Notes under the pieces: model-generated
What the model saw: only the letters and a program-made list of their open reading frames with translations
Database searches by the model: none
What the model was told of the DNA's origin: nothing
Program-made: the position numbers and the translations under genes
NCBI GenBank assembly: GCA_003156795.1
Contig: PMHU01000298.1
Coordinates: 10,767 to 30,407 of the forward strand
DNA length: 19,641 nt
Source of the DNA: Acidimicrobiaceae bacterium
GTDB lineage: Bacteria > Actinomycetota > Acidimicrobiia > Acidimicrobiales > Palsa-688
Direction of reading: 5' to 3'
Shown: piece by piece, positions 10,192-17,094 of the stretch
Layout: each line of letters starts with the position of its first letter
Numbering within the stretch: the first letter of the stretch is position 1

Positions 10192-10206
10192 CGCTGTGTC
10201 ACAGTG
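10192..10206. promoter_or_regulatory. Dyad CTGTGTCACAG, candidate PadR operator
   Basis: CTGTG (10194-10198), centre T, CACAG (10200-10204): a perfect 5-1-5 inverted repeat, with one further matching pair outside a G/T mismatch. It lies in the divergent gap between padR and the hydrolase, 57 bp before the chosen hydrolase start. Autoregulation by PadR is inferred from position only. Confidence 0.3.
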
Positions 10207-10260
10207 TCTCATGAACGGACAACTCGGACCCCGGGCCCTTGGTGGACTTGGAACGCCGGC

Positions 10261-11166
10261 GTGACGACCCTGACCTCACCGCGCGTCGAGGGCACCGTCG
10301 AGGTGCGAGAAGGACGCAAGATCAGTTTCGCGGAGTTCGGCCAGGCCCGTGGCCGGACCGTCGTGTGGCTCCACGGGACGCCCGGCGCTCGCCGCCAGAT
10401 TCCCGAAGCCGCTCGGGTCGCCGCGGCCGAAATGGGTGTGTGCATTCTTGGGATCGACCGTCCCGGGGTTGGGCTCTCGACGCCGCACCTGTACGGCTCC
10501 ATCCTGGACTTCGCGGCGGACCTCGAGATCGTCCTCGATCAACTCGGCATCGGTCAGGTCGCGGTCATTGGGATGTCCGGCGGCGGTCCCTATGCGCTGG
10601 CCGCGTCGCGGTGGCTCGGTGAGCGCGTCACGGCAGTCGGAGTGCTCGGAGGAGTCGTTCCCACGCGCGGTCCGGATGCGATAACGGGTGGACTGGTTGG
10701 GCTCGCCACTCGGTTGGGGCCGGTGATCCCAGCCTTGCGAACGCCGTTGGCGACGGTCCTCAGCTGGGGGATTCGCGGCCTGAGCCCACTGGCGTCGCCC
10801 GGCTTCGACTTGTACGCCCGATTTTCGCCAGAAGGCGACCGGCGGGTCTTCTCTCGCCCGGAGATCAAGGCCATGTTTCTCGATGATCTGGTTGGCAACA
10901 GCCGGCGCGGCCTGCGGGCCCCGATCTACGACGTGGTCCTTTTCACCCGACCTTGGGGATTCTCCCTCGGCGAAGTCCCGGCCCCGGTCCACTGGTGGCA
11001 CGGCGATGCCGACCACATCGTGCCGCTCGACCACGCCCGCCAAGCGGTGCCGATGCTGCCGAGGGCCTCGCTCACCATCCGGCCAGGAGAAAGCCACCTC
11101 GGTGGGCTGGCCGCCGCCGAGGAAGTGCTGGGAACGCTGATGGAAATGTGGGATCAGCTTCCCTGA
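10261..11166 (+). CDS. Alpha/beta hydrolase fold protein
   Basis: 301-aa hydrolase. HGTPGARRQ (38-46) supplies the oxyanion region, GMSGGG places the nucleophile at S106 in a GxSxG elbow, WHGDADHIVP gives the acid D251, and GESHLG gives H279, so the triad is complete. The insert between S106 and the acid (about 130-235) forms a cap. The closest-looking relatives are uncharacterised esterase/hydrolase proteins of actinobacteria; substrate unknown. GTG at 10261 was chosen because the 57 bp before it, though open from a GTG at 10204, has clearly lower third-position GC; neither start has a strong ribosome-binding site. It diverges from padR, which may control it, and ends on a stem-loop. Confidence 0.88.
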   Translation: MTTLTSPRVEGTVEVREGRKISFAEFGQARGRTVVWLHGTPGARRQIPEAARVAAAEMGVCILGIDRPGVGLSTPHLYGSILDFAADLEIVLDQLGIGQVAVIGMSGGGPYALAASRWLGERVTAVGVLGGVVPTRGPDAITGGLVGLATRLGPVIPALRTPLATVLSWGIRGLSPLASPGFDLYARFSPEGDRRVFSRPEIKAMFLDDLVGNSRRGLRAPIYDVVLFTRPWGFSLGEVPAPVHWWHGDADHIVPLDHARQAVPMLPRASLTIRPGESHLGGLAAAEEVLGTLMEMWDQLP

Positions 11167-11198
11167 TCACGCGCCCACGCGGGGCGCATACGTGGTCA
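11164..11198 (+). terminator. Stem-loop at the end of the hydrolase gene
   Basis: TGATCACG (11164-11171) pairs with CGTGGTCA (11191-11198) with one G-T wobble, and inside it GCGCCC (11171-11176) pairs with GGGCGC (11182-11187). The base of the stem begins at the stop codon. There is no following T-tract, as is common for actinobacterial terminators. Confidence 0.45.
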
Positions 11199-11262
11199 GC
11201 TCTCTACACCACCGATGCGTCGCCCCGACGTCATTATTTGCGGCATTAGGCCGGAACTAGCG

Positions 11263-11309
11263 TTTTTCGTCGATTTTTCGGTCAAGAAAGCCCGGCAGGG
11301 GTTCGATGT
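11263..11309 (+). promoter_or_regulatory. Candidate pilin promoter: phased T-tracts plus TCAAGAAA-N12-TTCGATGT
   Basis: Two TTTTTCG tracts, 11263-11269 and 11274-11280, are 11 bp apart, one helical turn, as in curved or UP-like DNA. Directly after them TCAAGAAA (11282-11289), a 12-bp spacer and TTCGATGT (11302-11309) resemble the FliA/WhiG (sigma-28) form TAAAGTTT-N11-GCCGATAA. The match is partial and the spacer is one base long. The element sits about 45 bp before the pilV start. Confidence 0.35.
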
Positions 11310-11351
11310 TGCACCTTAATGATCGTGACGCGCCTCGAAGGGAGGGACACC

Positions 11352-12149
11352 GTGGAGTCGCTGACCATCGGACTTGGGCCAACCCAACCCAATGCGATGG
11401 ACTGGACCACGGAACGTCCTCGTCGACGGCCGATACAACTTCGCAAGATGATCGGAGCCGGGCGCCAAGGGAGAGCCTCGGACGATCAGGGCTTCAGCCT
11501 CATCGAGGTCGTGATGGCATCAGTGGTCCTCATGATCGCCGTATTCAGTCTCACCGACGTCCTGATCAACTCGATGGTCCAGACCGCGTATGCCCGTCAG
11601 AAGTCCCAGGCCACCAACCTCGCCAATCAGACCATGGAGGAAGTCAGGGCCCTGCCCTGGACGACCATAGAGCTGGGTATGAACCCGACCGGCAACTCGG
11701 ACCCGACTTTCACCACGTCCGCTGACCCAAATATCACACCCTCCGGCACCGGATACTGCTTCGAGGGCAGCCCGATCGACGTCGCCTCGGTCGACGCCGG
11801 CTCGTGCTCCCTTACGTCGACGTCGTGGCAGGATCCCCCCTGCCTGGCCCAGGCCGCCACGACGCCGCCACCGGCAGCGGGGGCGATCGTCAACTCGGCT
11901 CCGGGCAACTGGCCGCCGATATCACCCCATCAGGCCTGCTATCTAGTGGGCTCGTTTACCTACGCGGTGGACGTCTACATCACGGGTTCCACCGGTGTGT
12001 CCTACGCGGGCGGTAACACTCAGCCCCTGACAGCCACCGTCGTGGTCACCTGGCGGCATCCGTACGTCCAGGGGGTGCCCGACGACGTCGTCACCACTAC
12101 CGTGCTGACGCCTTGCGTCAAGGGCGGGGACACCTCATGCGGCTACTGA
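11352..12149 (+). CDS. Type IV prepilin-like minor pilin, PilV-like
   Basis: 265-aa protein with the class III (prepilin) signal GFSLIEVVMASVVLMIAVFS. Cleavage is expected between G47 and F48, with the conserved Glu at +5 (E52) and a hydrophobic helix after it. QKSQATNLANQTMEEVRALPW is typical of PilV-type minor pilins. The mature part is Ser/Thr/Pro-rich with several cysteines. GTG at 11352 was chosen because GGAGGG (11341-11346) lies five bases before it; an ATG at 11319 would add 11 residues. The leader of 47 residues is long for a prepilin. It is first of a pilV-pilW-pilX set and overlaps pilW by 13 bp, so the two are likely coupled. It would act at the pilus tip or in priming assembly. 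Confidence 0.85.
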   Translation: MESLTIGLGPTQPNAMDWTTERPRRRPIQLRKMIGAGRQGRASDDQGFSLIEVVMASVVLMIAVFSLTDVLINSMVQTAYARQKSQATNLANQTMEEVRALPWTTIELGMNPTGNSDPTFTTSADPNITPSGTGYCFEGSPIDVASVDAGSCSLTSTSWQDPPCLAQAATTPPPAAGAIVNSAPGNWPPISPHQACYLVGSFTYAVDVYITGSTGVSYAGGNTQPLTATVVVTWRHPYVQGVPDDVVTTTVLTPCVKGGDTSCGY

Positions 12150-12712
12150 CCTCCAAGACCGCCCATGACGAGAGTGGCTTCACTCTGGTTGAGCTGATGA
12201 TCGCGCTGGCGCTGGCGATGCTCGTCCTATTCGCCGGCGATACCTGGCTGGTTAGCGCCAGCCGAGTGGTGACGGCAAGCACCGATCGCTCGATCAACAA
12301 CGCGGCCGCACAGAACGCCGTCGACCAGTTGGAATCCAGCGTCAGGTTCGCCACCGGGTTGCTGGTCTCCAACAACGGCACCACCCTCGACGTGACCAAC
12401 GACTCGACATCGTCTGACCTTCCCATCCCCGTCACTTGCGCCGAGTGGTCCCTGAGTGGGACCAACCTGGTCGAGCAGACCACGGTCGGATCCTCGACGA
12501 ACCCTGGTGTCATCGCGACGGGAGTTTCGAACCTCTCATTCAGCGCCGCCGGGTCTCCCTATGACGGCCTGGTCACGGTGACCTTTACCATCAACCAGAC
12601 GAATGGCGGCTATGACGCCAACGGCGCCACGGTCGACGAGACCCTGTCGGCCGAAAACATGTCGACCCCGGTGGCAAGCGAACAGTCGTACAGCGGCTGT
12701 TCAACACTCTGA
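12137..12712 (+). CDS. Type IV prepilin-like minor pilin, PilW-like
   Basis: 191-aa protein with a short 14-residue leader and the prepilin motif GFTLVELMIALALAMLVLFA: cleavage G14/F15, Glu at +5 (E19). The pattern NNAAAQNAVDQLESSVRFATG after the helix is like PilW and GspJ-type minor pilins. ATG 12137 was chosen over an upstream TTG at 12113 because GGCGGGGA (12123-12130) sits six bases before it. It overlaps the end of the PilV-like gene. The mature domain is beta-rich, with two cysteines (VTCAEWSL and near the C-terminal end) that may form a disulfide. Confidence 0.85.
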   Translation: MRLLTSKTAHDESGFTLVELMIALALAMLVLFAGDTWLVSASRVVTASTDRSINNAAAQNAVDQLESSVRFATGLLVSNNGTTLDVTNDSTSSDLPIPVTCAEWSLSGTNLVEQTTVGSSTNPGVIATGVSNLSFSAAGSPYDGLVTVTFTINQTNGGYDANGATVDETLSAENMSTPVASEQSYSGCSTL

Positions 12713-12726
12713 TCGGAGTCGACGGC

Positions 12727-12831
12727 ATGTCAAGGACGAACAACATGCCGATAGGCGCAATGTTCGAAGGATTCGGGAAAGTTCCAGCGGCCCGAAATTC
12801 ACCTCTTCGTCGGATTTGCCGATATGGCTGA
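12727..12831 (+). CDS. Possible 34-aa leader ORF ending on the pilX start
   Basis: ATG 12727 has CGGAG (12714-12718) eight bases upstream, a good ribosome-binding site, whereas the PilX-like gene's own ATG at 12824 has none. The ORF's TGA at 12829-12831 lies five bases past that ATG, a layout that allows termination-reinitiation. The peptide (MSRTNNMPIGAMFEG...) is basic at its end and has no recognised family. It could be chance. Confidence 0.3.
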   Translation: MSRTNNMPIGAMFEGFGKVPAARNSPLRRICRYG

Positions 12832-14359
12832 GGTGAGACCTGGCTCGTATCTCAGGCGGCCCTCCAGCGGACGAGGGCAGGATCGTGACCTCGGGATGGC
12901 GATGCTGGCCGTCCTCATGGCGGTCCTCGTCGTCGTGGGCCTGGGCGTCGTCGCCGTCCAGGACACGGTGTCCGGGATATCCCAGTCGACGCAAGGGAGC
13001 GTCCTCGTCCAGACGGTCGACGCCGCCGAGGCGGGCATCCAAGCCGAACTCGCCAAAATACAGAGCTACGACTCGACCACCCCTTACCAGACGCAAATCG
13101 CCTGCGCCAACGGGGCGGTCACGGTGGCCTCGGCATCCAACAGGGCAGGCGATTCTTCCTACACCTTGTCCATGACGCTGCCCAGCTCGACGAAGCCGGC
13201 ACCACCATTTGTACCTCCCGGATCGTCGACCCCTGGGACCACGTTGTATCCGTGCTCCACGAATCCTGAATTCACCGTCCCCAGCGGCTCGTGGTGGGTG
13301 CTCGTCCAGTCGACCGGATCCACAGTGGCGTCCACGAACGAGGGCGTCGGCAGGACGCTGCAAGCATTGATTTCGGTTGGCGAGAACCCGGGAGGCGGGA
13401 CCACTCCGACCACCGGGCCACCCGCGGCCACGACCACGACCACCACGACCGTCCCCTCCGCCGCTTACGACTCCGCGGCATCGGCCAAAGCCCTCAACCT
13501 AGGCGGCCTCATCCAGCCCTATAACTCCACCCCCATTTCCGCCGCCAACGACGGATCCGATTCGAATACCCCGGTGACCGCCCAGGGCGCCTTGTCTCCC
13601 CCACCTGCCGATGGCGTCGTCGCTCCTCAGCAGAGCCTGGTAGCAGAAGCGAATACGAGTGGGTCGTCCTACTCTTGCGCCAGCGTTCTGTCGAGCGGTG
13701 ACGTCATGAGCGGTGGGAGCGTTACCACTCCGTGCACGACCAGCGGGAGCACCGTCGGCGGTTCGATCAACTTCCTGACCCTGCCCGTCGTGGGCAGCTC
13801 CCTGTCGAGCCTGGTCGCATCGATGAGCCTCAACTTCTCGTCGGTCACGTCTTGGGCGACGGGCAACGCGGGCGGAACGTCGTTCTCCGGGAGCTCGACG
13901 ATCGTCGGCGCTTCGGTCACGGTAAAGCTTCTGCTCGGAATCATCAGCATCACCACCCCCGTTACCCTCCCTTCGCCGCTGTCGGGCTCGACGGATATCC
14001 TCGCGGCCACGCTGAAAGCCATCCTCAATGACCCTCTCCTGGGGAGCGCACTCTCCTCCACGCTTTCCGGCGTTCTGACGCCAGTGATAAGCGTCACCGG
14101 TGGGTACCACAGCCTTGTCAACGGAGTGTTCACCCAGTCGGGTCTCCACCTCGCCTTTCTCAACGACCTCGGCGTCACCGCCGACCTGGCGATGGCGTCG
14201 GTGGGCCCGAATACCACCAACACTCCGGTGACGACCACGACGATCCCGGCGGTCACCACCACGCTGCCCGCGGCCACGACCACCACGCTGCAGCCGCCGC
14301 CGGTACCTGGTGTCACCGTGGTGTCGATCAGGCAGTGTCAATCTGCCAGCACGTGCTAA
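12824..14359 (+). CDS. PilX-like minor pilin with a large Ser/Thr-rich C-terminal domain
   Basis: 511 aa, two to three times the usual PilX length. After a 24-residue leader, G24/M25 starts the hydrophobic helix (MAMLAVLMAVLVVVGLGVVA), followed by VDAAEAGIQAELAKI, the AAEAG signature of PilX_N proteins. There is no Glu at +5, as usual for PilX and GspK types. A pilin-like domain runs to about residue 195. A Thr-rich linker (TTTTTTTVP, about 200-212) leads to a beta-rich domain of about 260 residues with two cysteines. A second Thr/Pro-rich linker follows, then a Cys-ending tail (CQSASTC). The middle domain vaguely resembles secreted actinobacterial 'choice-of-anchor' beta domains; that is a guess. 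The start lacks a ribosome-binding site; see the overlapping small ORF. It likely sits at the pilus tip and may serve adhesion. Confidence 0.8.
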   Translation: MAEVRPGSYLRRPSSGRGQDRDLGMAMLAVLMAVLVVVGLGVVAVQDTVSGISQSTQGSVLVQTVDAAEAGIQAELAKIQSYDSTTPYQTQIACANGAVTVASASNRAGDSSYTLSMTLPSSTKPAPPFVPPGSSTPGTTLYPCSTNPEFTVPSGSWWVLVQSTGSTVASTNEGVGRTLQALISVGENPGGGTTPTTGPPAATTTTTTTVPSAAYDSAASAKALNLGGLIQPYNSTPISAANDGSDSNTPVTAQGALSPPPADGVVAPQQSLVAEANTSGSSYSCASVLSSGDVMSGGSVTTPCTTSGSTVGGSINFLTLPVVGSSLSSLVASMSLNFSSVTSWATGNAGGTSFSGSSTIVGASVTVKLLLGIISITTPVTLPSPLSGSTDILAATLKAILNDPLLGSALSSTLSGVLTPVISVTGGYHSLVNGVFTQSGLHLAFLNDLGVTADLAMASVGPNTTNTPVTTTTIPAVTTTLPAATTTTLQPPPVPGVTVVSIRQCQSASTC

Positions 14360-14376
14360 CTGGTTTTAGAAACCGG
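14360..14376 (+). terminator. Small hairpin after the PilX-like gene
   Basis: CTGGTTT (14360-14366), loop TAG, AAACCGG (14370-14376): a 7-bp stem with one wobble pair, starting one base after the stop codon. It lacks a T-tract. It may end or attenuate the pilin transcript before the lipoprotein gene. Confidence 0.3.
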
Positions 14377-14473
14377 GCGTCACCGTGACAACAACCACAT
14401 GGGGTCTCTGCACCTGGGACCATCGAGACTGACCGTCAGGAACCGATGTAGCCAGGCGAAGCGTCCAAAGGGC

Positions 14474-15031
14474 ATGAACACCAGATTTGCCCGTGCTGCG
14501 CTCTCGACGTCCGTAGCTCTGGTTTTTGCCGTCACCGGGTGCTCCAGCGCGACAACAACTGCGAAGCCGTCGACGGCTTCGACACTGACCGGCAACTCGA
14601 CGACCTCGTCAAGCAACGGGAGCATCGTCTCTAGGAGGTTCTCAATAACAGGCATGGCTCCCCCGCCCCCGTCCGGTGACAGGGAAAGTGTGAGCGTCAC
14701 CATCGATGGAGACAGGGACTGGGTGCTGACCCGAACTAGCTACAGCCAATCCGGCGTCGACTCCAACGGCGCGTTCCGTGTGAGCCTCACGCTCAGCGGC
14801 GACAGAGTCCTTCGGCATCAGACTGCGGTCAGCGGCGGGTACCGCTTCGCCTACAAGAGCGTGACGGCCGGATGGCACACATTCACCCTCGTGCTATCCA
14901 CGGCCGGCGTCGACCACAGCTCAATCACTGTGACCGACGGCCCCACCCTCAGACTCGACGTCCCGTTAGCACCCGGGCGGCCCGACCTGGTCCGCCACGC
15001 GGAGAGCCAAACGACTTTCGGTGACCGCTGA
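14474..15031 (+). CDS. Putative secreted lipoprotein, 185 aa
   Basis: The N-terminus is a lipoprotein signal: basic MNTRFAR, hydrophobic core ALSTSVALVFA, and lipobox VTGC with the lipidated cysteine at C23. A Ser/Thr-rich tether (about 24-50) follows, then a domain with regular beta-strand patterns (SVSVTIDGDRDWVLTR, FRVSLTLSGDRVL, WHTFTLVLSTAG, SITVTDGPTLRLDVPL), like an Ig-like or fibronectin-like sandwich. No family is recognised. ATG 14474 was chosen because it gives a proper signal peptide; an in-frame ATG at 14399 would bury it behind 25 polar residues. It lies 114 bp after the PilX-like gene on the same strand, so a role at the cell surface with the pilus is possible but unproven. Confidence 0.75.
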   Translation: MNTRFARAALSTSVALVFAVTGCSSATTTAKPSTASTLTGNSTTSSSNGSIVSRRFSITGMAPPPPSGDRESVSVTIDGDRDWVLTRTSYSQSGVDSNGAFRVSLTLSGDRVLRHQTAVSGGYRFAYKSVTAGWHTFTLVLSTAGVDHSSITVTDGPTLRLDVPLAPGRPDLVRHAESQTTFGDR

Positions 15032-15097
15032 GAGCGAGGCAGACTCGGTGCTCGTAGGGGCCCGTCGGACGTCAGGAGGGCGTGTTGGAGCGATCTG

Positions 15098-15130
15098 CCC
15101 GCCCGCCGCGTCCACTGGGTTGCGGGGCGG
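15098..15130. terminator. GC-rich hairpin between convergent genes
   Basis: CCCGCCCGCCGC (15098-15109) can pair with GCGGGGCGG (15122-15130) for about nine base pairs with two bulges, in the 100-bp gap between the convergent lipoprotein and DUF4190 genes. There is no T-tract. It is a plausible two-way terminator. Confidence 0.3.
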
Positions 15131-15131
15131 T

Positions 15132-15974
15132 CTAGCCGATATCGGCGCAGTCCGAGGGGGTGTTCGAGTTCCCGATTTGGGAGGGGACGGGGTTGGTTGT
15201 CTCGACGCTTACGGTTCCTTGCCCGTCGTCGCTGACGATGATCTGGTAGGCGCCCGGGCTGACCGGTTCGGTGCGCAGCCATGGTCCTACGGTGGCGCCA
15301 TCGGGCAGGGTCACTGTGCCCATCAAGGCGGCTATTCCGGGGCTGGCGGAGATGGGGTCGGGATGACCAACGGCGCCGTTGTTGGTGCCGCCTGGGAGCC
15401 CGCCTACCTGCGCCCGGTATGCCTCCAAGGCGACGTCAACGGTGGCGAAGTCGGACCGGCAGGACAACGAAACGCCGACACGAGATAGGGAACTTCCGGC
15501 GAGTGCCAATCCGATGGTGAGAGTTACCGCGCCGACGATGCCGAGGGAGCCCAGGACTATCCCCGCGGTGGCAAGCCCTCCTCCACCCTGTCTGCCATTC
15601 GAATTGGCGATCTGCCGGCGACCGACGATCCCAAAAATCAGCGCCAGGATCGCCCCGAGACCCCATACCCACAAGATCCCGAGGACCAGTGACGCGACGG
15701 CCAGGCCGTTGGTGCCGGCAGATTGGTACGGGCCCGGGTATCCGCCCGACTGATACGAGGGCTGGTATCCGCTCGCTGGATAAGGAGGCGGATAGCCGCT
15801 TGCCTGAACTGGGGGTTGCGGATATCCGCCGGGCGCGTTGAGCGTGGCTCGCCAGGGTGGTGGTGGTGGTGGACCAGGAGGAGGCGGGCCCGGGACGCCG
15901 GTGGGCGCCCCGCAGCGGGGGCAAAACGGTGAGGGTGGGTCAACTTCATGCCCGTTGCTGCAGGTGCTGGCCAT
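15132..15974 (-). CDS. Zinc-ribbon, DUF4190 membrane protein with pilin-like C-terminal domain
   Basis: 280 aa. Residues 5-21 form a zinc-ribbon pattern (C5, H9, CPRC at 18-21). Residues 24-88 are Pro/Gly/Tyr-rich with repeats of the GYP type (SGYPPPYP, SGYQPSYQ, GGYPGPYQ). Residues 89-160 are a DUF4190 domain with two membrane helices (GLAVASLVLGILWVWGLGAI and GGLATAGIVLGSLGIVGAVT). The outer part, from C172, has CRSDFATVDVALEAYRAQVG, the pattern of type IV pilin and pseudopilin globular domains, and C276 near the end could close a disulfide. ATG 15974 was chosen since AAGGG lies six bases upstream and the zinc ribbon starts there; the frame is open to 16163. It neighbours the pilin set in opposite orientation. 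Function unknown. Confidence 0.85.
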   Translation of the reverse strand: MASTCSNGHEVDPPSPFCPRCGAPTGVPGPPPPGPPPPPPWRATLNAPGGYPQPPVQASGYPPPYPASGYQPSYQSGGYPGPYQSAGTNGLAVASLVLGILWVWGLGAILALIFGIVGRRQIANSNGRQGGGGLATAGIVLGSLGIVGAVTLTIGLALAGSSLSRVGVSLSCRSDFATVDVALEAYRAQVGGLPGGTNNGAVGHPDPISASPGIAALMGTVTLPDGATVGPWLRTEPVSPGAYQIIVSDDGQGTVSVETTNPVPSQIGNSNTPSDCADIG

Positions 15975-16011
15975 GGTGTCCCTTACTCGCCGTACTCGCG
16001 CCCGGCCCGAA

Positions 16012-16041
16012 ATCGTAGCCGCCCCGCTTTGCTCGGGTCGA
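16012..16041 (-). promoter_or_regulatory. Candidate promoter for the DUF4190 gene
   Basis: On the minus strand TCGACC (16041-16036) is followed by 18 bp and TACGAT (16017-16012), which fits TAnnnT; the start codon is about 37 nt further on. A perfect TTGACA (16066-16061) lies too far upstream to serve the same -10. The -35 falls in the inner arm of the inverted repeat at 16018-16060. Confidence 0.35.
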
Positions 16042-16060
16042 GCAGCCAGGCGCGGGCGGC
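16018..16060. promoter_or_regulatory. Two-tier inverted repeat in a divergent promoter
   Basis: GCCGCCC (16018-16024) is matched by GGGCGGC (16054-16060), and inside it GCTCG (16031-16035) by CGAGC (16039-16043) with a 3-nt loop. All 12 pairs are perfect. It lies between the divergent DUF4190 and DUF4328 genes and overlaps the candidate promoter of the former, so it may be an operator. Confidence 0.45.
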
Positions 16061-16075
16061 TGTCAAGATTGGCGC

Positions 16076-16843
16076 ATGATGGCGGGCGTTCCTCCGGGCT
16101 GGTACTCCGACCCGTGGAGGGTTGCGGTTTGGAGATGGTGGGACGGGACCCAATGGTCACCATTCATCTACCCGCCCGGGCCATCTGCAGGGGTGAACCT
16201 CTCCTGGGTCGCCGCCGCGCACGCCGGTGAGGAAAGGATGTTTAAGTGGGCGCGGGCCGCCCTGTGTGCATACGGCGTGGTCGTGGTGGGCGAACTCGGT
16301 TCGGTCCTGACGTTGGCAGGGACGTTCCGAAGAGACATCCACCGCTTCTTCGACCAGCTCCAAACGGCTGCTCCGGGCCAGCCGCCTGCGCCGAACCTCA
16401 ACGGGCTTTATCCTGTCTCGATCGCCGTGGACCTAGGCCAACTGGTGCTCCTCGGCGTCGGCATCGTCTTCCTCGTATGGCAGTACAACGCAGCCAGAGT
16501 CGCACGCGGCCTCGGCTATCCGGCCCGGACTTCACCGGGGTTCGGAGTGGCGTCTTGGTTCATACCGGTCATCAACCTGTGGTTCCCGTATTGGGCGCTC
16601 AGCGACTGCCTACCGCCGAACCATCCGCTGAGACCAAGCGCGTTGTGGGCCTGGCTTGCCTACCTTGCCACGGGACTCCTGATGTCAGCGACGTTCCTGG
16701 TGGCGTTCTTTTCGGGCTATGCCGCCATCATCCCACTGGTCCCCGCGCTCATCAGTCTGGCGGCCGCAGTGGCCCTGGGATACCGCCTCATCACGGCAGT
16801 AAACAACGACCAGCGCGGCGCCTTCCAAGGAAAGCCTCGCTGA
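16076..16843 (+). CDS. DUF2510-DUF4328 membrane protein
   Basis: 255 aa. Residues 7-30 are a DUF2510 motif (PGWYSDPW...RWWDGTQW), a small domain common in actinobacterial membrane proteins. The rest matches DUF4328: first helix about 60-82 (ALCAYGVVVVGELGSVLTLA), a polar loop about 83-112, a helix about 117-135, the conserved stretch YNAARVARGLGYPARTSPGF with WFIPVINLWFPYWAL, and two C-terminal helices (about 190-213 and 216-240). Four to five membrane spans are expected. Two ATG codons in a row (16076, 16079) are possible starts, neither with a clear ribosome-binding site. It diverges from the DUF4190 gene. Role unknown for both domains. Confidence 0.88.
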   Translation: MMAGVPPGWYSDPWRVAVWRWWDGTQWSPFIYPPGPSAGVNLSWVAAAHAGEERMFKWARAALCAYGVVVVGELGSVLTLAGTFRRDIHRFFDQLQTAAPGQPPAPNLNGLYPVSIAVDLGQLVLLGVGIVFLVWQYNAARVARGLGYPARTSPGFGVASWFIPVINLWFPYWALSDCLPPNHPLRPSALWAWLAYLATGLLMSATFLVAFFSGYAAIIPLVPALISLAAAVALGYRLITAVNNDQRGAFQGKPR

Positions 16844-17094
16844 GAGTCATCCGGTGGGACTGCTCCCCGCTCCGTGCCAACTCGGGGTGTCACGGCGACC
16901 GAATGGCGGCAGTCCGCAGGTGGAAAGACAAGGCGGTCGTGTTCCCGTCGGTATCTTCGCGGACTGAGCATCCCAGGGACGCCCGTCGCGAGCGTTCGGT
17001 TCCGGGCGGAGGGCGGGTGCTTGTTTGAGCCTGCGACTTTGGCTTGTAGCCGGTTCTCGTCGTCCAGCCCTGGTAAAGACGGCATAATGCGACG
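16844..17094. other. Intergenic region between the DUF4328 and methyltransferase genes
   Basis: About 250 bp with no accepted gene. CCCCG (16865-16869) and CGGGG (16883-16887) form a 5-bp stem that could end the upstream transcript. A candidate -10 lies at its right end. ORFs crossing it have poor composition. No tRNA-like fold was found. Confidence 0.4.
17083..17088 (+). promoter_or_regulatory. Candidate -10 box CATAAT, leaderless start of the methyltransferase gene
   Basis: CATAAT differs from TATAAT at one base and ends six bases before the GTG at 17095, the distance at which transcription would start on or beside the start codon. No Shine-Dalgarno is present. Leaderless mRNAs are common in actinobacteria. 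No clear -35 is seen. Confidence 0.35.

Noticed and set aside
9309..10202. 297-codon minus ORF across padR and the upstream gene's end
   Set aside because: Pro/Arg/Gly-rich shadow frame; the PadR frame over the same bases has a clear winged-helix domain.
10204..10260. N-terminal extension of the hydrolase from GTG 10204
   Set aside because: Third-position GC is lower than in the gene proper, and it would overlap the dyad; kept only as an alternative start.
13418..13455. ACGACC/ACCACG microrepeats, here and near 14230-14290
   Set aside because: They encode the Thr-rich linkers of the PilX-like protein and are explained by coding; not a CRISPR or separate repeat element.
15720..15840. Repeated GGATA/TCCGCC-like motifs
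   Set aside because: They are codons for the Gly-Tyr-Pro repeats of the DUF4190 protein.
16980..17080. GGTTC stretch resembling a tRNA T-arm
   Set aside because: No matching acceptor stem, D-arm or anticodon arm can be drawn around it.
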